DNA of 64,000 nt, taken from Amanita rubescens (lineage: Eukaryota; Basidiomycota; Agaricomycetes; Agaricales; Amanitaceae). The stretch covers positions 248,001 through 312,000 of the forward strand of contig WION01000031.1 of NCBI GenBank assembly GCA_015039365.1, written 5' to 3'. Shown here one piece after another: positions 35,685 through 47,118 of this stretch. Below the pieces are notes generated by a model, which had not been told where the DNA came from, did no database searches, and saw nothing but the letters and a program-made list of their open reading frames with translations. How positions within the stretch are numbered: the stretch's first letter is position 1; every line of letters begins with the position of its first letter. A program made the position numbers and the translations under genes.

Positions 35685-37340
35685 TATACTCAGACGACGA
35701 GGAGTACTATGATGACGAAATGTTCGGTACAACCTAAAACGACGACGACAATGGTAAGTCACCTCGTTTATCGCGACACAGCAACCCTAATTCACGACGC
35801 TTTTCCAGTTTCTGACGATGAGATGGACATGGACGCAGATGGTGACGACTTCAAAGTCGCTCCGAAGACGATGCGTAAAGCCTACGAGATCGATTACCGT
35901 TCTTTGAGCCAGACAGAGGTCGAGAAACAGATGCGAGCGGACGTGGAGTATATCTGCAACATTCTTGGCGTTGAGGTAGGTTGTGGCATCTTTCGTGTAC
36001 TGTCCGTAACGCCTCTGACCGCTGGTCTACTTTTGCGACACATGTCCTGGAACAAGGAACGCTTAATTGAGAATCCATCCAAGATTCTCGTTGAGGCGTG
36101 CATCAATCTACCCCAGACATACAGTTTGCAAACACAGAATCCTGTCAGGTCCAGCGGCTCCTCCACCTCTGCTTCCCGCCGTTCGACGAGATCCACTGCA
36201 AGCAAACTATTTGGACTTTCTGGTTCAAAACGGTCCCCTAGTACCACATCTTCCGTCTCGCATTCTCCATCCTCGTTACATGCTGTGCCGAGGTATACCA
36301 AATACACTCCTAAACTGGACGAGCCTTTCACATGTCCCATATACTATGACGATTTGTCCGACATCACAACCCTTTTGCTTGACTGCGGACACACGTTCTG
36401 CTACACCTGCCTGTTGGAACATGTTTTTGGTTTCAAAGATTCGCGACGAAGGCGAACACGTCGTTCGCTATCAATTGGTGGCACCAGATCCGTTTGTCCG
36501 TGATATTCTGATTCCGACCGACGCATCTGCATCTGGGATCGATCCGGAACAACAGAAGGAAAATGTACAGATCTGGGCACGTTTCCAAGAGTTGCTTGCA
36601 CACAACTTTGTCGGGTCGAAAAAGGAGTTGAAGTATTGCCCCTACCCCGGTTGCACCAACACGGTTTCTTGCCCGTCCGCTGCGTCCAAGTTCAGCTTGA
36701 CGAATTGTTCCCACTGTGTCTTGCGGCCCGCGAGGGGTTCCCGGTCTAGACGGTCCGAAAGAAATAGGGCCTACATTGGGTTTGGCGACGAAGGAACACA
36801 GGTTTTGCTTTGGCTGTACGATTGAAGATGATCACAGGCCAATTGTATGCGCTATCGCGAAGATGTGGCTCAAGAAGTGCCGTGAGACGGCTAATTAGAT
36901 CAAGAGCAATATGAAAGAGTGCGGCAACTGTCAGAGTACGATTGAGAAGAATGGAGGATGCAAGTAGGTGCTCCTGTGCTTCTCTACATGGAATAGTTGC
37001 TTGACCGAACCTTCCAGTCATATGACGTGCAAGAAGTGCAAGCATGAATTCTGTTGGGTGTGCATGGGTAAGTAATTTATGTTCGTAGTAGTTATAGCGC
37101 ATATAGTGGCTAACGAGATGACAGGTCCGTGGAGTGAAACCGCATGGTACAGCTGTAACCGATATGACGAGAAAGCAGGGGTGGATACCCGAGATACTCA
37201 GAGTCGAAGCCGCGCGCGTCTGGAGCGATACTTACATGCAGGTTGTCTTGTCATATATTACAATCGCTGGGCGAACCATGAACAATCTGCCAAGGTCTCG
37301 CGAGATCCGTATGCTAAGACACATCATCGCCCAATCTGTT
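35685..37340 (+). pseudogene. Ariadne-type RBR E3 ubiquitin ligase, disrupted
   Basis: Ariadne-like blocks follow in order. The acidic N-terminus is YSDDEEYYDDEMF, then SDDEMDMDADGDDFKVAP. Next come the UBA-like segment (LLRHMSWNKERLIE, about 36030) and RING1 (FTCPIYYDDL, then DCGHTFCYTC, about 36330-36410). The IBR is YCPYPGCTNTVSCPS (about 36640), then HRFCFGC. RING2 (ECGNCQSTIEKNGGC, then CKKCKHEFCWVCMGPW, about 36910-37135) is followed by YSCNRYDEKAGV. Damage includes the pogo insertion at the N-terminus, a TAA after MFGTT (about 35736), a RING1 zinc ligand changed to Tyr in CPIYYDD, a frameshift near 36440, a frame break near 36720, and TAG in place of an expected Trp codon at about 36896. 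It is a clear pseudogene. Confidence 0.82.
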
Positions 37341-37549
37341 TTGACGTTACATTTGCACCCTCATCTCGCACTGTGCTTGATCGGAGCATGCTCATTCAGC
37401 CTGTGATTGAACCGCTGACGTTCACTCTTTTGGTCCTTCGCTGCGAAAAGCTTCCTTGGCTTCGAATAAGAGGGGGGTCGTTGTTGGACGTTGTTGGGTC
37501 ACAGGTGGGATCAAAGGACTAATTCGGGCAGTGAGAGACGGCGGTTCAC

Positions 37550-37675
37550 GTTCACGCTGGATCACGACGGTTCATGCTGGATCACGATGTGCCACGGCGG
37601 ATCACACTGGATCACGATGGGTCACGGCAGGTCACGGCGGTTCAAACGTTCATGGCGGATCACGGTGTGAGGGCA
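37550..37675 (+). repeat. Short degenerate minisatellite
   Basis: Four to six imperfect units of about 20-25 bp built on GGATCACGATGGTTCACGGC-like sequence (GCTGGATCACGA, GGTTCATG, GGCGGATCAC). Not obviously coding. Confidence 0.6.
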
Positions 37676-37974
37676 TATGCAACTGAATTTTGTCCGATAC
37701 GGACCTTCATACTTCTTGTCTCCGGTCGTTTACGAGAAGTTCTCAAAACGATTTTGGAATGGAATGAGTCACTAGTCACAGGTTAAAGCACGCTCAATGA
37801 TTAAACATTTCGCAGCCATGCCGCCTCAAACGAGAGGCTTGCGGACTCGACGTTTGAGCCCTTTGCTCACCGTTGCATCGCCAATGACGAAACTGGTGGG
37901 ACAAGGGCCCTCAGATTGATGCGCAGTCCTCTGGACCACGAGATTGATGAAGTTCAAAAGTCAGGCCAGAAGAG

Positions 37975-38600
37975 TCTGAAGAGGAAGGCGTCAACGTCCG
38001 CAACTACCAGATCAAAGCGGCCTCCGGCCGCAACTACTACCAGTACAAGGCGAAAAATGATCACATAAATGTCAACCGGCTACCGTTTCATGCTATGTTT
38101 ACTGTACTGTGATTCGAATGAATGATCAAAGGACCCGTTCGATGCTGTCCTGCTCCTCGGCGATTCTGTCACCTGAGCTGTATAATCGAAGGGTCTCTGC
38201 CTCGTGCATCATCACGCATACACTTCTCTGTCCAAAACCGTACTGAGGGTAACCGACATTCACGCAGATGACGATACTCAATGCTATCAGCCGAGCGCAT
38301 GTCTTTAACGCGTACTCACCTAGTCACCGCATAAAAATCTCTTGACAACTTGTCAACAAAGTTCTTATTCCCTATCACCACGACGCCCGCGACCCTGCCC
38401 GTCTATGCTAAACCATGCGGACCTGGTATATATATTACACGGGTAGATTATGGTTGATTAACGGGTGATTACTGGAGAGACGTGGACATTCTACATCAAG
38501 CACGACAAATCGAAACCAAGATTGAACTTTATAGAAGGACAAGGAGAGTCGCGGGAAATACAGCACTGGATTCTATGATGATGATGCGACACATGCTATA
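37975..38600 (+). repeat. Repeat shared with 44020-44560 and 23940-24380
   Basis: It starts with the 3' end of the coding-like sequence at 43524-44027 (GATGAAGTTCAAAAGT then GGCGTCAACGTCCGCAA). It continues through TGTCAACCGGCTACCGTTTC and the GATGCTGTCC block into the duplicated D segment. It marks a junction between duplicated blocks. Confidence 0.65.
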
Positions 38601-39117
38601 GCTTCATGAATAGCACCAGTAGTAAGGTAGTTGTCGTTGGGTTGCAGGACGGTAAGAATGCGCACTTTCATCGCTTGCTTGCTTTCTGCACAGGGTGCAA
38701 CACCGGATCCACCCAACATGGAAGCTAAGGTAGGGGTGCTGCATTGCGCGTCCAGTCAAATAAGCGCGTGATTCGGTGCGGTACGCGAGGGTACGTGGTT
38801 GTGCTGGAAAATTTGTGCACAGCCAAACATCAGTTTGGGTTCCTTCAAGGCATTCGTTTGTCGACATCTATACAACGTGAACTGATACAGGAGTTTACGT
38901 CATTATCGAAAAACAACTTACCTCGGAGTTATTGACGTAGTACCATGGATCGTGTGGTACACGCATTGAAGGTTGGATCCAGCCATCGTTCGTCGATTAC
39001 AATGTGAATTGATGGTTGTAACGATGCCAAATTGCTAGCTGGTCGCAGGATCTATTAGTTGCGATAAAGAAACAGTCAGTGTCGGAGATACGTCTACATT
39101 TGCCAAAAGAAAGTGCC

Positions 39118-39868
39118 TTACCGCTCGTTACGGACTCGATAGTGTATTAGTCCGGGGTATAGCTCATCAATCAGGCGATTCTCGCCAAGTAAAAATGTAT
39201 GAGCGAGTGACCGATCCCATGCGAGAATAGTGAGCGTCGATGTCAACTTCACGATGTGGCGATCGTCTGGTGGATCATGCCAGTCGCCCAACAAGTTGAG
39301 CGCCAGGTTCAACGTCTCCATTCCCGTAACGAAGGTAGTCCCCAGCCATCCATCCCTTTTCAGAGGGATGAAACGCTGGCTGGTGAGTTTGGAGGAGAGT
39401 TTCGGGGTGAAAGAATGGGATTGCGTGTGTACGGCCGAGTTTGAGGCGTATTCGGCGGTAATTGAGAGTGTGGGATGGGTGCTTTGTGCTGCTCGGGGAA
39501 GCACAGGTGAGACGGGCGGGAGATTGCTCGTTTGGACTGTTGGGTATGAATGGCGAGCTTTAGAACTCTCGCTGCGGGCCCTGTATTGTTGCATTTATCT
39601 TGAAAAGCGGGGTTGGCAAGAGGACATCTGGCTGAGTTCGATCGCAGATTTGGACAAAGTTGCGCAGGTCGCTAATGGAGGCGGTTGTTTGGCTCGTGCA
39701 TTCGGCGTAGGCATTCGCATGTCGTCTGGGCTGGCACCGTCGGTAGCCGGGGCAGCGGTGAAGGGAGAAGTGTTTGAGGGAGGTACGGTAGACGAGAAAG
39801 CACACGGCGGCCGACAACAAAAAGAGTATATTTAGTCCAAGAAGATGATACTCAGTTAACATCGTCAA
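39118..39868 (-). pseudogene. Unrecognised gene fragment with one hydrophobic segment (D3 copy)
   Basis: On the minus strand the sequence starts with LGLNILFLLSAAVCFLVYRT (a likely membrane helix). In another frame it continues through ATLSKSAIELSQMSSC. From 39594 it is open for 158 codons (MQQYRARSESSKARHSYPTV to IDELYPGLIHYRVRNER). The copies at 25609-24890 and 31620-31500 share these blocks with different breaks. Here a TAA sits just before MQQYR. The conserved GTAAGG after RNER suggests a further exon to the left. The family is unknown. It may be a decayed multi-exon gene, or my frame choice may miss an intron. Confidence 0.35.
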
Positions 39869-40899
39869 GCTAGCACCGTTGGGACTGGGTAGGAGTCTGC
39901 TCAGTTAGTAGGACGGAAGTATCTATGTACTGACGTAATCCACCACTAATAATTTCTCTCCGCCAAATTCATTGATCTTGCTCTCGCCAATGCTAGTGAG
40001 CTCTTTCGTCATTCCTTCTAGTAGACTAATTAGTGATCACGTTCATGCAGACCCTGCCAACTGGACATGGGAGGATAATCAACCCACTTGGCCTGTATGG
40101 GCCGCCACTTGGTGCGGCATGTCCGAGGGTGGTGTGGCTGTGTTTGTTTGCTCCGGCGTGGCAAGCCGCGTCTCGGGCTCTTAACTGTCCATTACAAAAA
40201 TGGATAGCGACGGGGAAACGATAAGGCCGAAGCCCTTCGTTACATTTCGACTTCGGAACTTCGTTACACTTCGGCCTCGGAAAATGGTTCGAAAAACTTC
40301 CTTTTACCCGGTCGAACAATTTAGTAAGTAACAATGACCAATTTCACGCTCGTCTGTCAACAACATGAGGAAAAAGGTCTGCCCTAACGCTTTGGACGAC
40401 ACAGATTGGATCTAGCTCACTGGCTATGGTCCCAAAGAAGGAAGGATTGCAAGTCCATTACACACAGCTTTAGTCATCGTTGCTGCATAGGCCCAAAGAT
40501 ACTACTTCACTGCAGCACTGTAGTGTTCATCCCGCGTCGATTGTAAGTGCTAATGATTCCGCCTTTACCACTGCCACACCTCATTCTAAAGGACTCTAAC
40601 GATGCGCCGCTAGTAGCCTAGTTACCACGCGAATAAGGTTCTCGACTCTTGCCGCATTGCTTGCGTATTTTTGCAATTCATTCGTTCGCCGCCGTATCAG
40701 GTCATATAATACACAAAGGCCGTGTACAATGTACGACCTGTCATGCTAATAACATCGACTAATTATCTTCATGCCATCTTGGCCGGCTCCAATCCCTTGC
40801 TCCACGATCAGCGCTCATGCATGCATAGCTAGACGAATTTAACGCAGACGGTCATGTGGGAAGTCCAGCCCGTTACGTGAATAGGGCCCACCTTGGATG

Positions 40900-40907
40900 T
40901 ATAAAAG
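40900..40907 (+). promoter_or_regulatory. TATA box of the kinase-like gene K2
   Basis: TATAAAAG lies 88 bp before the start codon at 40988, in the same position as in K1. Confidence 0.65.
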
Positions 40908-40987
40908 CCCTAGCAGGTGCCGTTGCAGAATTCTCAGGCTGGTCCTCTACATCTCTTCTACGTTGAACGTTAACCCTCTTGTCTCTA

Positions 40988-42287
40988 ATGCGTCTTACGA
41001 CTGTCACTATTGCATTCATTTTCTTCGGTACCGTCTTCGCGACGCCGATCTATCCCCTTCGTGGCAATCCCGTCGCACTTTCCGTAAGTCGTTGGGGAAA
41101 CATTCTCCGATTATTCTAAATTGTTGGATTATCAGAAACGAGCGAAAGACTCAACCAGCACCGACACCGGCACTGGGGAGCCACCGCGTGGTCGTGGTCG
41201 CGGCCGCGGCCGGGGTATGGGAAGAGGGGTAAGTGGTTCTGCTTCGTAGTGATCACGATATCCGGGGGGCTAACTCTGGTTCTAGGGCACCGGGACCGGC
41301 GCGTCAAGCAGCCCCAAGCGAAAGGCTAGTAGCGTAAGTCACCTCCATCCCACTATGAACCATACCCCGTAAACGGACATCTCATTTAGAAAAGCCAATC
41401 CGGATCCAGGAAGCGGGCCAAGTGCGAGCCTAACCCGGTTTCCGAGGCCGTGTTTTTGGAGGCCTTGAGACACATCAACCCAAAATTTGCCGGTAGAGGG
41501 AGCCGGGCCCTGGCTGTCTTCCCGATTAGTGAACCTGTTGGAGGGTGTCAAGCCGTTGTCAAAATCATTAGTACGCACGAGAGTCGTAACCTCGATGCGG
41601 AAGACCTTGCAAAAATTCCTGAGGAAGTTGCCGGTCTTGCTCAGGTCAAGCAACTCTTAGGTTGGGGTACCAGGAAAAACCCGCCGCTCGAGTACATTTT
41701 GATGAAGCACGTGGGTGACCCCTTGGTCGAGATGGCCGAAAAAGGGTTGACTCTGGCGAACAACAAAGAGTTCATCGAGAGAAAGCAAGCCGCGGCATTG
41801 GAGCTTTATCGGACGGAATTACACCTAGAACATGGGTACGTGTTCATTGATTTCCGATTGGTACTGGACACTTATGGTTGGTTATAGTGACCCCACGGGC
41901 CACGACAACTATTTGTGGACCTTCCATGAAGATGCAGATGAGACCGATATGGACGCCCGCTTCACTGTCGATGTTGTCGATTGGGACGAAGCTAAACAGG
42001 TTGGTCCCGAAGGCACCCAGTACGCAAAAGCTCCAACGCCATACAACGTTCCGGACGAGAGGGCGATCTATGCTCCCACGGACACTCCCAAATCGTCTGA
42101 CAAGGCAAGTTCCAGCCCTGCCAGCAATTCCGAGGATGAGGCCGAGAAGGCGGAGAAAGAGCGCAAGAAGGCGGCGGCGGCAGCAGCTAGTATGCATCAC
42201 ACTACTGGTGATGGAACACGCCGTTCAAGCCGGTTCAAGGCAAAGGGAAAGGCAAAGGCGACAGGGTCTGACTCGGAGCATGAGTAG
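40988..42287 (+). CDS. K2: secreted protein-kinase-like protein with NLS-like clusters (five exons, 360 aa)
   Basis: Paralogue of K1 with the same gene structure. Exons: 40988-41083, 41136-41228, 41286-41333, 41390-41835 and 41888-42287. It keeps the signal peptide (MRLTTVTIAFIFFGTVFATP), the RG run (RGRGRGRGRGMGRG), basic clusters (SPKRKA, SRKRAKCEP), AVVKII (Lys 137), LLGWG, EYILMKHVG, HGDPTGHDNYLW (227-238) and VDVVDWDEA (Asp 259). Changes relative to K1 lie mostly outside these motifs (for example NPKFAGRG for NPNPVGKG, DPLVEMAEK for LPLAKMAEK), and the frame is kept. This suggests both copies are under constraint. The C-terminal tail is longer and ends SDSEHE. Confidence 0.75.
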
Positions 42288-42369
42288 TGGGTTGAGGGGA
42301 AGACAAGATGTGTTGATGTCTAGTTCTCACTTGTCAGTTTACTACAGTGCAAGAACAATAGATTTGTTT

Positions 42370-43215
42370 CGTTTCGAATTGGGTGATCGAGACTCGATGC
42401 GACAGTCAGCTACATGGGAACATGGCGCCTGCCAGACGGGCCACACTCAATTGACGCAATGGCCAGATTAATGGTAACGTACATAACTGGAATTACGAGT
42501 CATGAAATGGACGAGATAGTAGACGTTCGATGCATAGATAATTGAATTGAGTAGTACGGGCCGCGATGTTCGGAATCTAAACACGAGATACTACGCAGGA
42601 TAACAAGCTTGTTCAATTTCCACCGTCCAACCGCCAGCATCGCCAATGTAACAGAGGAAAGAGGGGTGGGTGTCACGGTACCCACACCTACTCCAATTAA
42701 TGGGAACTCTCATCTTCATCTCACCTTCACCTAAGCATTCTGCTCTCTCCTCAACCGGACTCGGCCCACGAAAAAGTTCCACAGCCGCAACCGCAGACTC
42801 CTCAACTGCAATTGCCAAAGCACAAGCTAAGACCATCGTGGGCTATATGGTCCCAGCTTCCTGGGGATTCTTTCAGCGCTCCTGCCATCATTATATCTCA
42901 TCCACCGTCAGATGCGGTCCAGCAAGCGTTGGATATCCGTACGCCGCCTCCGTCCCACCACCATTGCCGTCTGCCACGTTGCCTTTCGTCGGTGACGAAG
43001 ACATGGCAGGTACCGAAGCAAAGAAGAAAGTAGTAGCAGTAATGGTTGAAGAGGAAAAGCACGAAGAAAGTGGAAACGAGACCGAGAGCGAAAACGGCTG
43101 CTACGGCAACAGACTCGTCGACCGTTCCTTCTTCAGCTACTTCTATTATCGACATTTCGACGTCTTCTACAGTGCCTGGGTCCCCAGCAACGTCTAATAC
43201 TGCTCTGCCCGCCGT
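42370..43215 (+). pseudogene. Inverted copy of NLR leader plus hydrolase 5' fragment
   Basis: Positions 42370-42660 are the reverse complement of the leader (about 560-890). Positions 42680-43215 read, on the plus strand, as the N-terminal fragment of the ubiquitin hydrolase (STAIAKAQAKTIV, then DEDMAGTEAKKKVV, EEEKHEESGNE, TVPSSATS, LPAVVGNG) with several frame changes. It resembles copy 0 at 1-480 most closely, sharing the stretch beginning TCATCTTCATCTCACCTTCA. It marks an inverted duplication of an array end, placed directly after K2. Confidence 0.75.
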
Positions 43216-43260
43216 GGTTGGTAATGGTATGATAGGGCGCCGTAAACGATAGCGATTGAA

Positions 43261-44027
43261 ATGGAAAGCCGAGCTTTTTTCAAGTGCTCGATTCGTGAAT
43301 GGCCGTTGTTATTGTTCCCACCTTGCTCATTCGCACATCCTATCCGTCCTCATCATGAAACTGGTGGCAGAGACCATGATATGCTGCACGGCATTCCCAA
43401 ATCAACCGGTGTTGCAGCCCGTGACAATAAGGGAGCTGAGGACAACGAACGAAAAGCAAATAGCATCAGTAACAAGGTCGTCGTCGTTTGGTTCCAGGGT
43501 GGGTACTGTCAAATTGATGAGCAGTGGCGAGGACTCCAATAGCTTGTGACCCGGAGTCATCTAAAACGGTTCCCGGTTTCCCGCGAATCAAGCCAGATCT
43601 GCTTTCTTTCCAACCCAAGGACTTGGTACACCTCTACGACGATGTGTATTACACTCCGCCCATAATTAACCGCCTGTTTGATTCTTTTGTTATTCGTTTC
43701 TCTTCTCCCCCTGAGGCTCAACGTCTTTGGCTCCTGCAGATGACAACATCCGGTTCTAATAAAGGTTCGCAAAAGGGCTATCTCGTGGCACAAGATATCA
43801 TCAAACAATTCCGACAGCATCTTGGATCTGGTCAACCCTCGCAAGCAAAGAACCCAGACTTGAAGGGGGAGGGGAAGGCAGAGGAACCATTGTCGGTTGA
43901 GGTAAACTACGTTCTCGTCCGTCCCGCCGGTGAGAGGGAACATAAATGGGTCCTTCCGGAGGGTTGGGAACAGCGACGAAATGTTTACCTCTTGGAGTTG
44001 CCTCTGGATGATGAAGTTCAAAAGTAA
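43261..44027 (+). CDS. Hypothetical protein, possibly frameshifted
   Basis: Two overlapping open frames follow each other: 43261-43542 (MESRAFFKCSIREWPLLLFP to WFQGGYCQIDEQWRGLQ) and 43524-44027 (ACDPESSKTVPGFPRIKPDL to VYLLELPLDDEVQK). The second has no in-frame ATG near its start, so an intron or a frameshift near 43530 is likely. I do not recognise either part. The 3' end (DDEVQK) recurs as a fragment at 37955. It may be a decayed gene or part of a mobile element. Confidence 0.35.
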
Positions 44028-44560
44028 GACCAGAAGATTCGGAAGAGGAAGGCGTCAACGTCCGCAATTACCAGATCAAACTGCGGCCGCCGAAGGAAAT
44101 GAAGGCGTCAACGTCTGCATCTACCGGTACAAGGCAGTCAACGAGGCTCAAGAACGTCGGCGAGGTTGAAGAATGATCAGATAAATGTCAACCGGCTACC
44201 GTTTCATGTTATGTTTACTGTACTGTGATTCGAATGAATGATCAAAGAACCCGTTCGATGCTGTCCTCCTCGGCGATTCTGTCACCTGAGCTGTATAATT
44301 GAAGGGTCTCTGCCTCATGCATCATCACGCATACACTTTTCTGTCCAAAATTGTACTGAGGGTAGCCGACATCCACGCAGATAACGATACTCAATGCTAT
44401 CAGCCGGGCGCATGTCTTTAACGCGTACTCATCTAATCACCGCATACAAGTCTCTTGACAACTTGTCAACAGAGTTCTTATTCCCCTATCACCACGACAC
44501 CCGCGACCTGCCGCGACCCTGGCCGTCTATTAGGCCATGCGGACCCGGTATATAATTACA
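44020..44560 (+). repeat. Third copy of the D-segment border
   Basis: Matches 37975-38450 and 23940-24230 (TGTCAACCGGCTACCGTTTC, GATGCTGTCC, GAAGGGTCTCTGCCTCATGC, ATTACACGGGTA). It ends near 44575, where the similarity stops. Confidence 0.65.
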
Positions 44561-44579
44561 CGGGTAAATTATGTACAAA

Positions 44580-47100
44580 CTTCCCCGCACTCTCCCCACT
44601 CCTCATCCCCCTAAATAGCGGACGCCGAAAAACACCAACCGGAAACACACGCGTTTATCGCGTTTTTATCTATTCTTTCCCTTGATCGAATCCTGGAATC
44701 CTGACTTTTGGATACGTATACCTATATAGAACGGTTTTTTTGGATGCGTGATCGCCGGTTGCTTAGCTGATAGTGTACAGCGTACGTTTACGTTCGTTAC
44801 TAGTGCCATACTTGGATGCGAACAAACTCCAGCAACAGCTTCTAGCCTGTCGCGTTGCTCGAGCCGAATATGAAGCATCCTCGGCAAGACCCGGCAACGC
44901 GCGCCTCGAGGCCAAGCGCCGTGCACGAGCCCGACCCCAACGGACCAAAACCCCAAATATTTGATTTTTTTTTGATGGCTTATTGGCAAAAGAACAAAGA
45001 AACGTCCAGAAACGTGAGGCAAGGCGCGCCCTGAAAGAACTTTCCATACCTCGCGCACCGCCAATTGAATGAATGGTGTACGCGAATGAATGGAAAACGG
45101 AACCGACGTACGGTAACTTGATGCGCTTGATATATTGACATATTTTGATGGAAGTACTGTTTAGAATTCCGGCCTTGAGTTGAGCCAGGTGAATGGTGGG
45201 TTCGAGCGGGGCACGGGAACACGAACGTTTGAACTTTGAACAGAACTGTCACTTGCGGCACAGGGCGGGACGCGTCGTACGTCGCCGTCGGATCATCATA
45301 TCAACTTGATTCTTTTACGTGATTGGGATAGTACACCTTGCTACGCTTATTATGATAACACGACACGCGTTTATCGATAATGACGTATGGGATGAAGACC
45401 GGAAAGAACAATGCACAGCCTTGTACCGCAATGAGAGTGGCAATGGTATTCACAGAACGTTAGGGAACGATGACATCACTATTTAAGCATATCGCACGCA
45501 CACGCCGTCGAGCAAGAAAACCTAACATACCGTAAACAGAGGATCGACGTTCGTTGTGGGGCTCAACTAGTAGACACAATAACTAGAAGGTATTCGGCCG
45601 ACGACATACACTCCTAAGCTCCCCAAGCGGGATTCCCGGCCCTTTGCAGGTAAGCGAGGAAGCATTGACGTCACATCAACACCGCCTGATGATGCAAAAC
45701 ATGATAAGATATGGTCAACGCACCCCGCACACCCCCAAAAACCCACCGGAACATGAGAGTGCGACAATTCCGAGTAATAGACGCGAGGGTACACTCCTAC
45801 ACGCGTGAGCGTGAACCAGTTTGCGTGGATTGTCCCCTTTGCTCGTGCTCGGCCCATCATTACAAAGTAACTGCTTAACGTGTAACCGGAAATTTCAGAC
45901 ACACACGAGGGCGGGCGGGCGAGATAGGACACCAACCTGTCAAAGAGCTCCTCGGTGAGCTAGTTCGAATGGTTAATTGCCGCGAGAACCCTTTGTATGC
46001 TCTACATTGTTCTTTCATTGAGGCATGCATCTTTCCTCGTTCACAAAGAGTCGGTGATTCAAATTGCTTTCTTTGCATTGGACGCTTGGTACCTTTTGAT
46101 GGATACCGATCAGAGTTTTACAGAATAAAGGAAACGTTTACAAACCTAGTTAAGTAAATTTCCAACACCGCCAATAGACAAAAGGCAATGCAACGCGCCG
46201 GCAACCTTCAAGGGCTGGAAACCATATTCGTGCGTTAGTACGTAAAAAGGTAGAATCATGATACACGAACGCGTCGCGAGTCCGAGGAGGTAGAGACGTA
46301 AAACAATCACAGAAACCGCGCTTGAATTTTGAACCAATTCGCGTCGGCGATATATCTTGCTCAAAGACTGACAGGGGACCACCACCTCACCACATACACG
46401 CATAGCCTGGCACGTATTGGCATGGCATGTATTCTCGCGATCTGCCAACGATATACCAATCGGAGCGGTGTATCCTGGGAAGAGACCCTGAGAGCACGCA
46501 CGTATATTGGCTTTGCCCTACTTACGCGTACGGCGTGGGCTGAACGACGACCACTTCCTTCACCCCCTAGAACCTCTAACTAGTCCCCCTGATCGTCGGA
46601 TAGTTCATCAATCGCCATTCTCAAACGCGAGAATGCGAAAAGCAATTGCAAAAAGAACACAGCCTGCGTTCATTTCATTCCCCCCTAAAGACAAAGGTAT
46701 TGCAGGACAATGCTACTCACTCATATCAACGCAATGTAACCATAACGAGCTATGACGCCCTCGTTCGTCACATTAGTTAGCATACGACTGAGACCTTTGT
46801 CGCTTGAATTTGAGATTGGTGGAGGCAGAGGGCCAACTTGCAATAGAACCGAGTCGCTTTTCCGGTTCGCATAGCGTTCGTGCCGGTGTTGGTGCACAGT
46901 GGTGGTGCGCGGTGGAGGCCTTGACGTTGATGTATACTCATCCTCTTGATCTTGGCATCGCCTGGGCCCACTCCGGAATCATGTTGCTTCCGACTTCCGT
47001 TCCGTCGAGGGCGGTGCAAAGCTGGACAAACATTGCGTAACCAATCAGATCTTTTAGAACGCAATCCGCTGAGTACTCGTTAAGGCCTAATTTAGGACTC
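44580..47100. other. No supportable gene
   Basis: Frames are short and occur on both strands without motifs or consistent splice joins. No repeat structure stands out. Confidence 0.45.
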
Positions 47101-47118
47101 GTATGGCACAAGGAACGA

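Larger units (their letters stand above)
38130..42370 (+). repeat. Segmental duplication D3 (most complete copy)
   Basis: The first 1.7 kb matches D1 (23930-25610) and the remainder (from about 39700) matches D2 (31500-33900). D3 therefore looks like the complete module, of which D1 and D2 are left and right parts. It contains the degenerate minus-strand gene and the kinase-like gene K2. Confidence 0.7.

Noticed and set aside
39230..39835. A 201-codon plus-strand frame opposite the D3 hydrophobic-segment gene
   Set aside because: The minus strand has the membrane-helix-like segment and a plausible splice donor shared by the copies, and the plus-strand frame is broken in D1. Neither strand is certain, so I kept only the minus-strand fragment at low confidence.
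45190..45215. GGGTTCGAGC, a tRNA B-box-like sequence
   Set aside because: No matching A-box or cloverleaf could be built around it. I found no convincing tRNA anywhere in the window.
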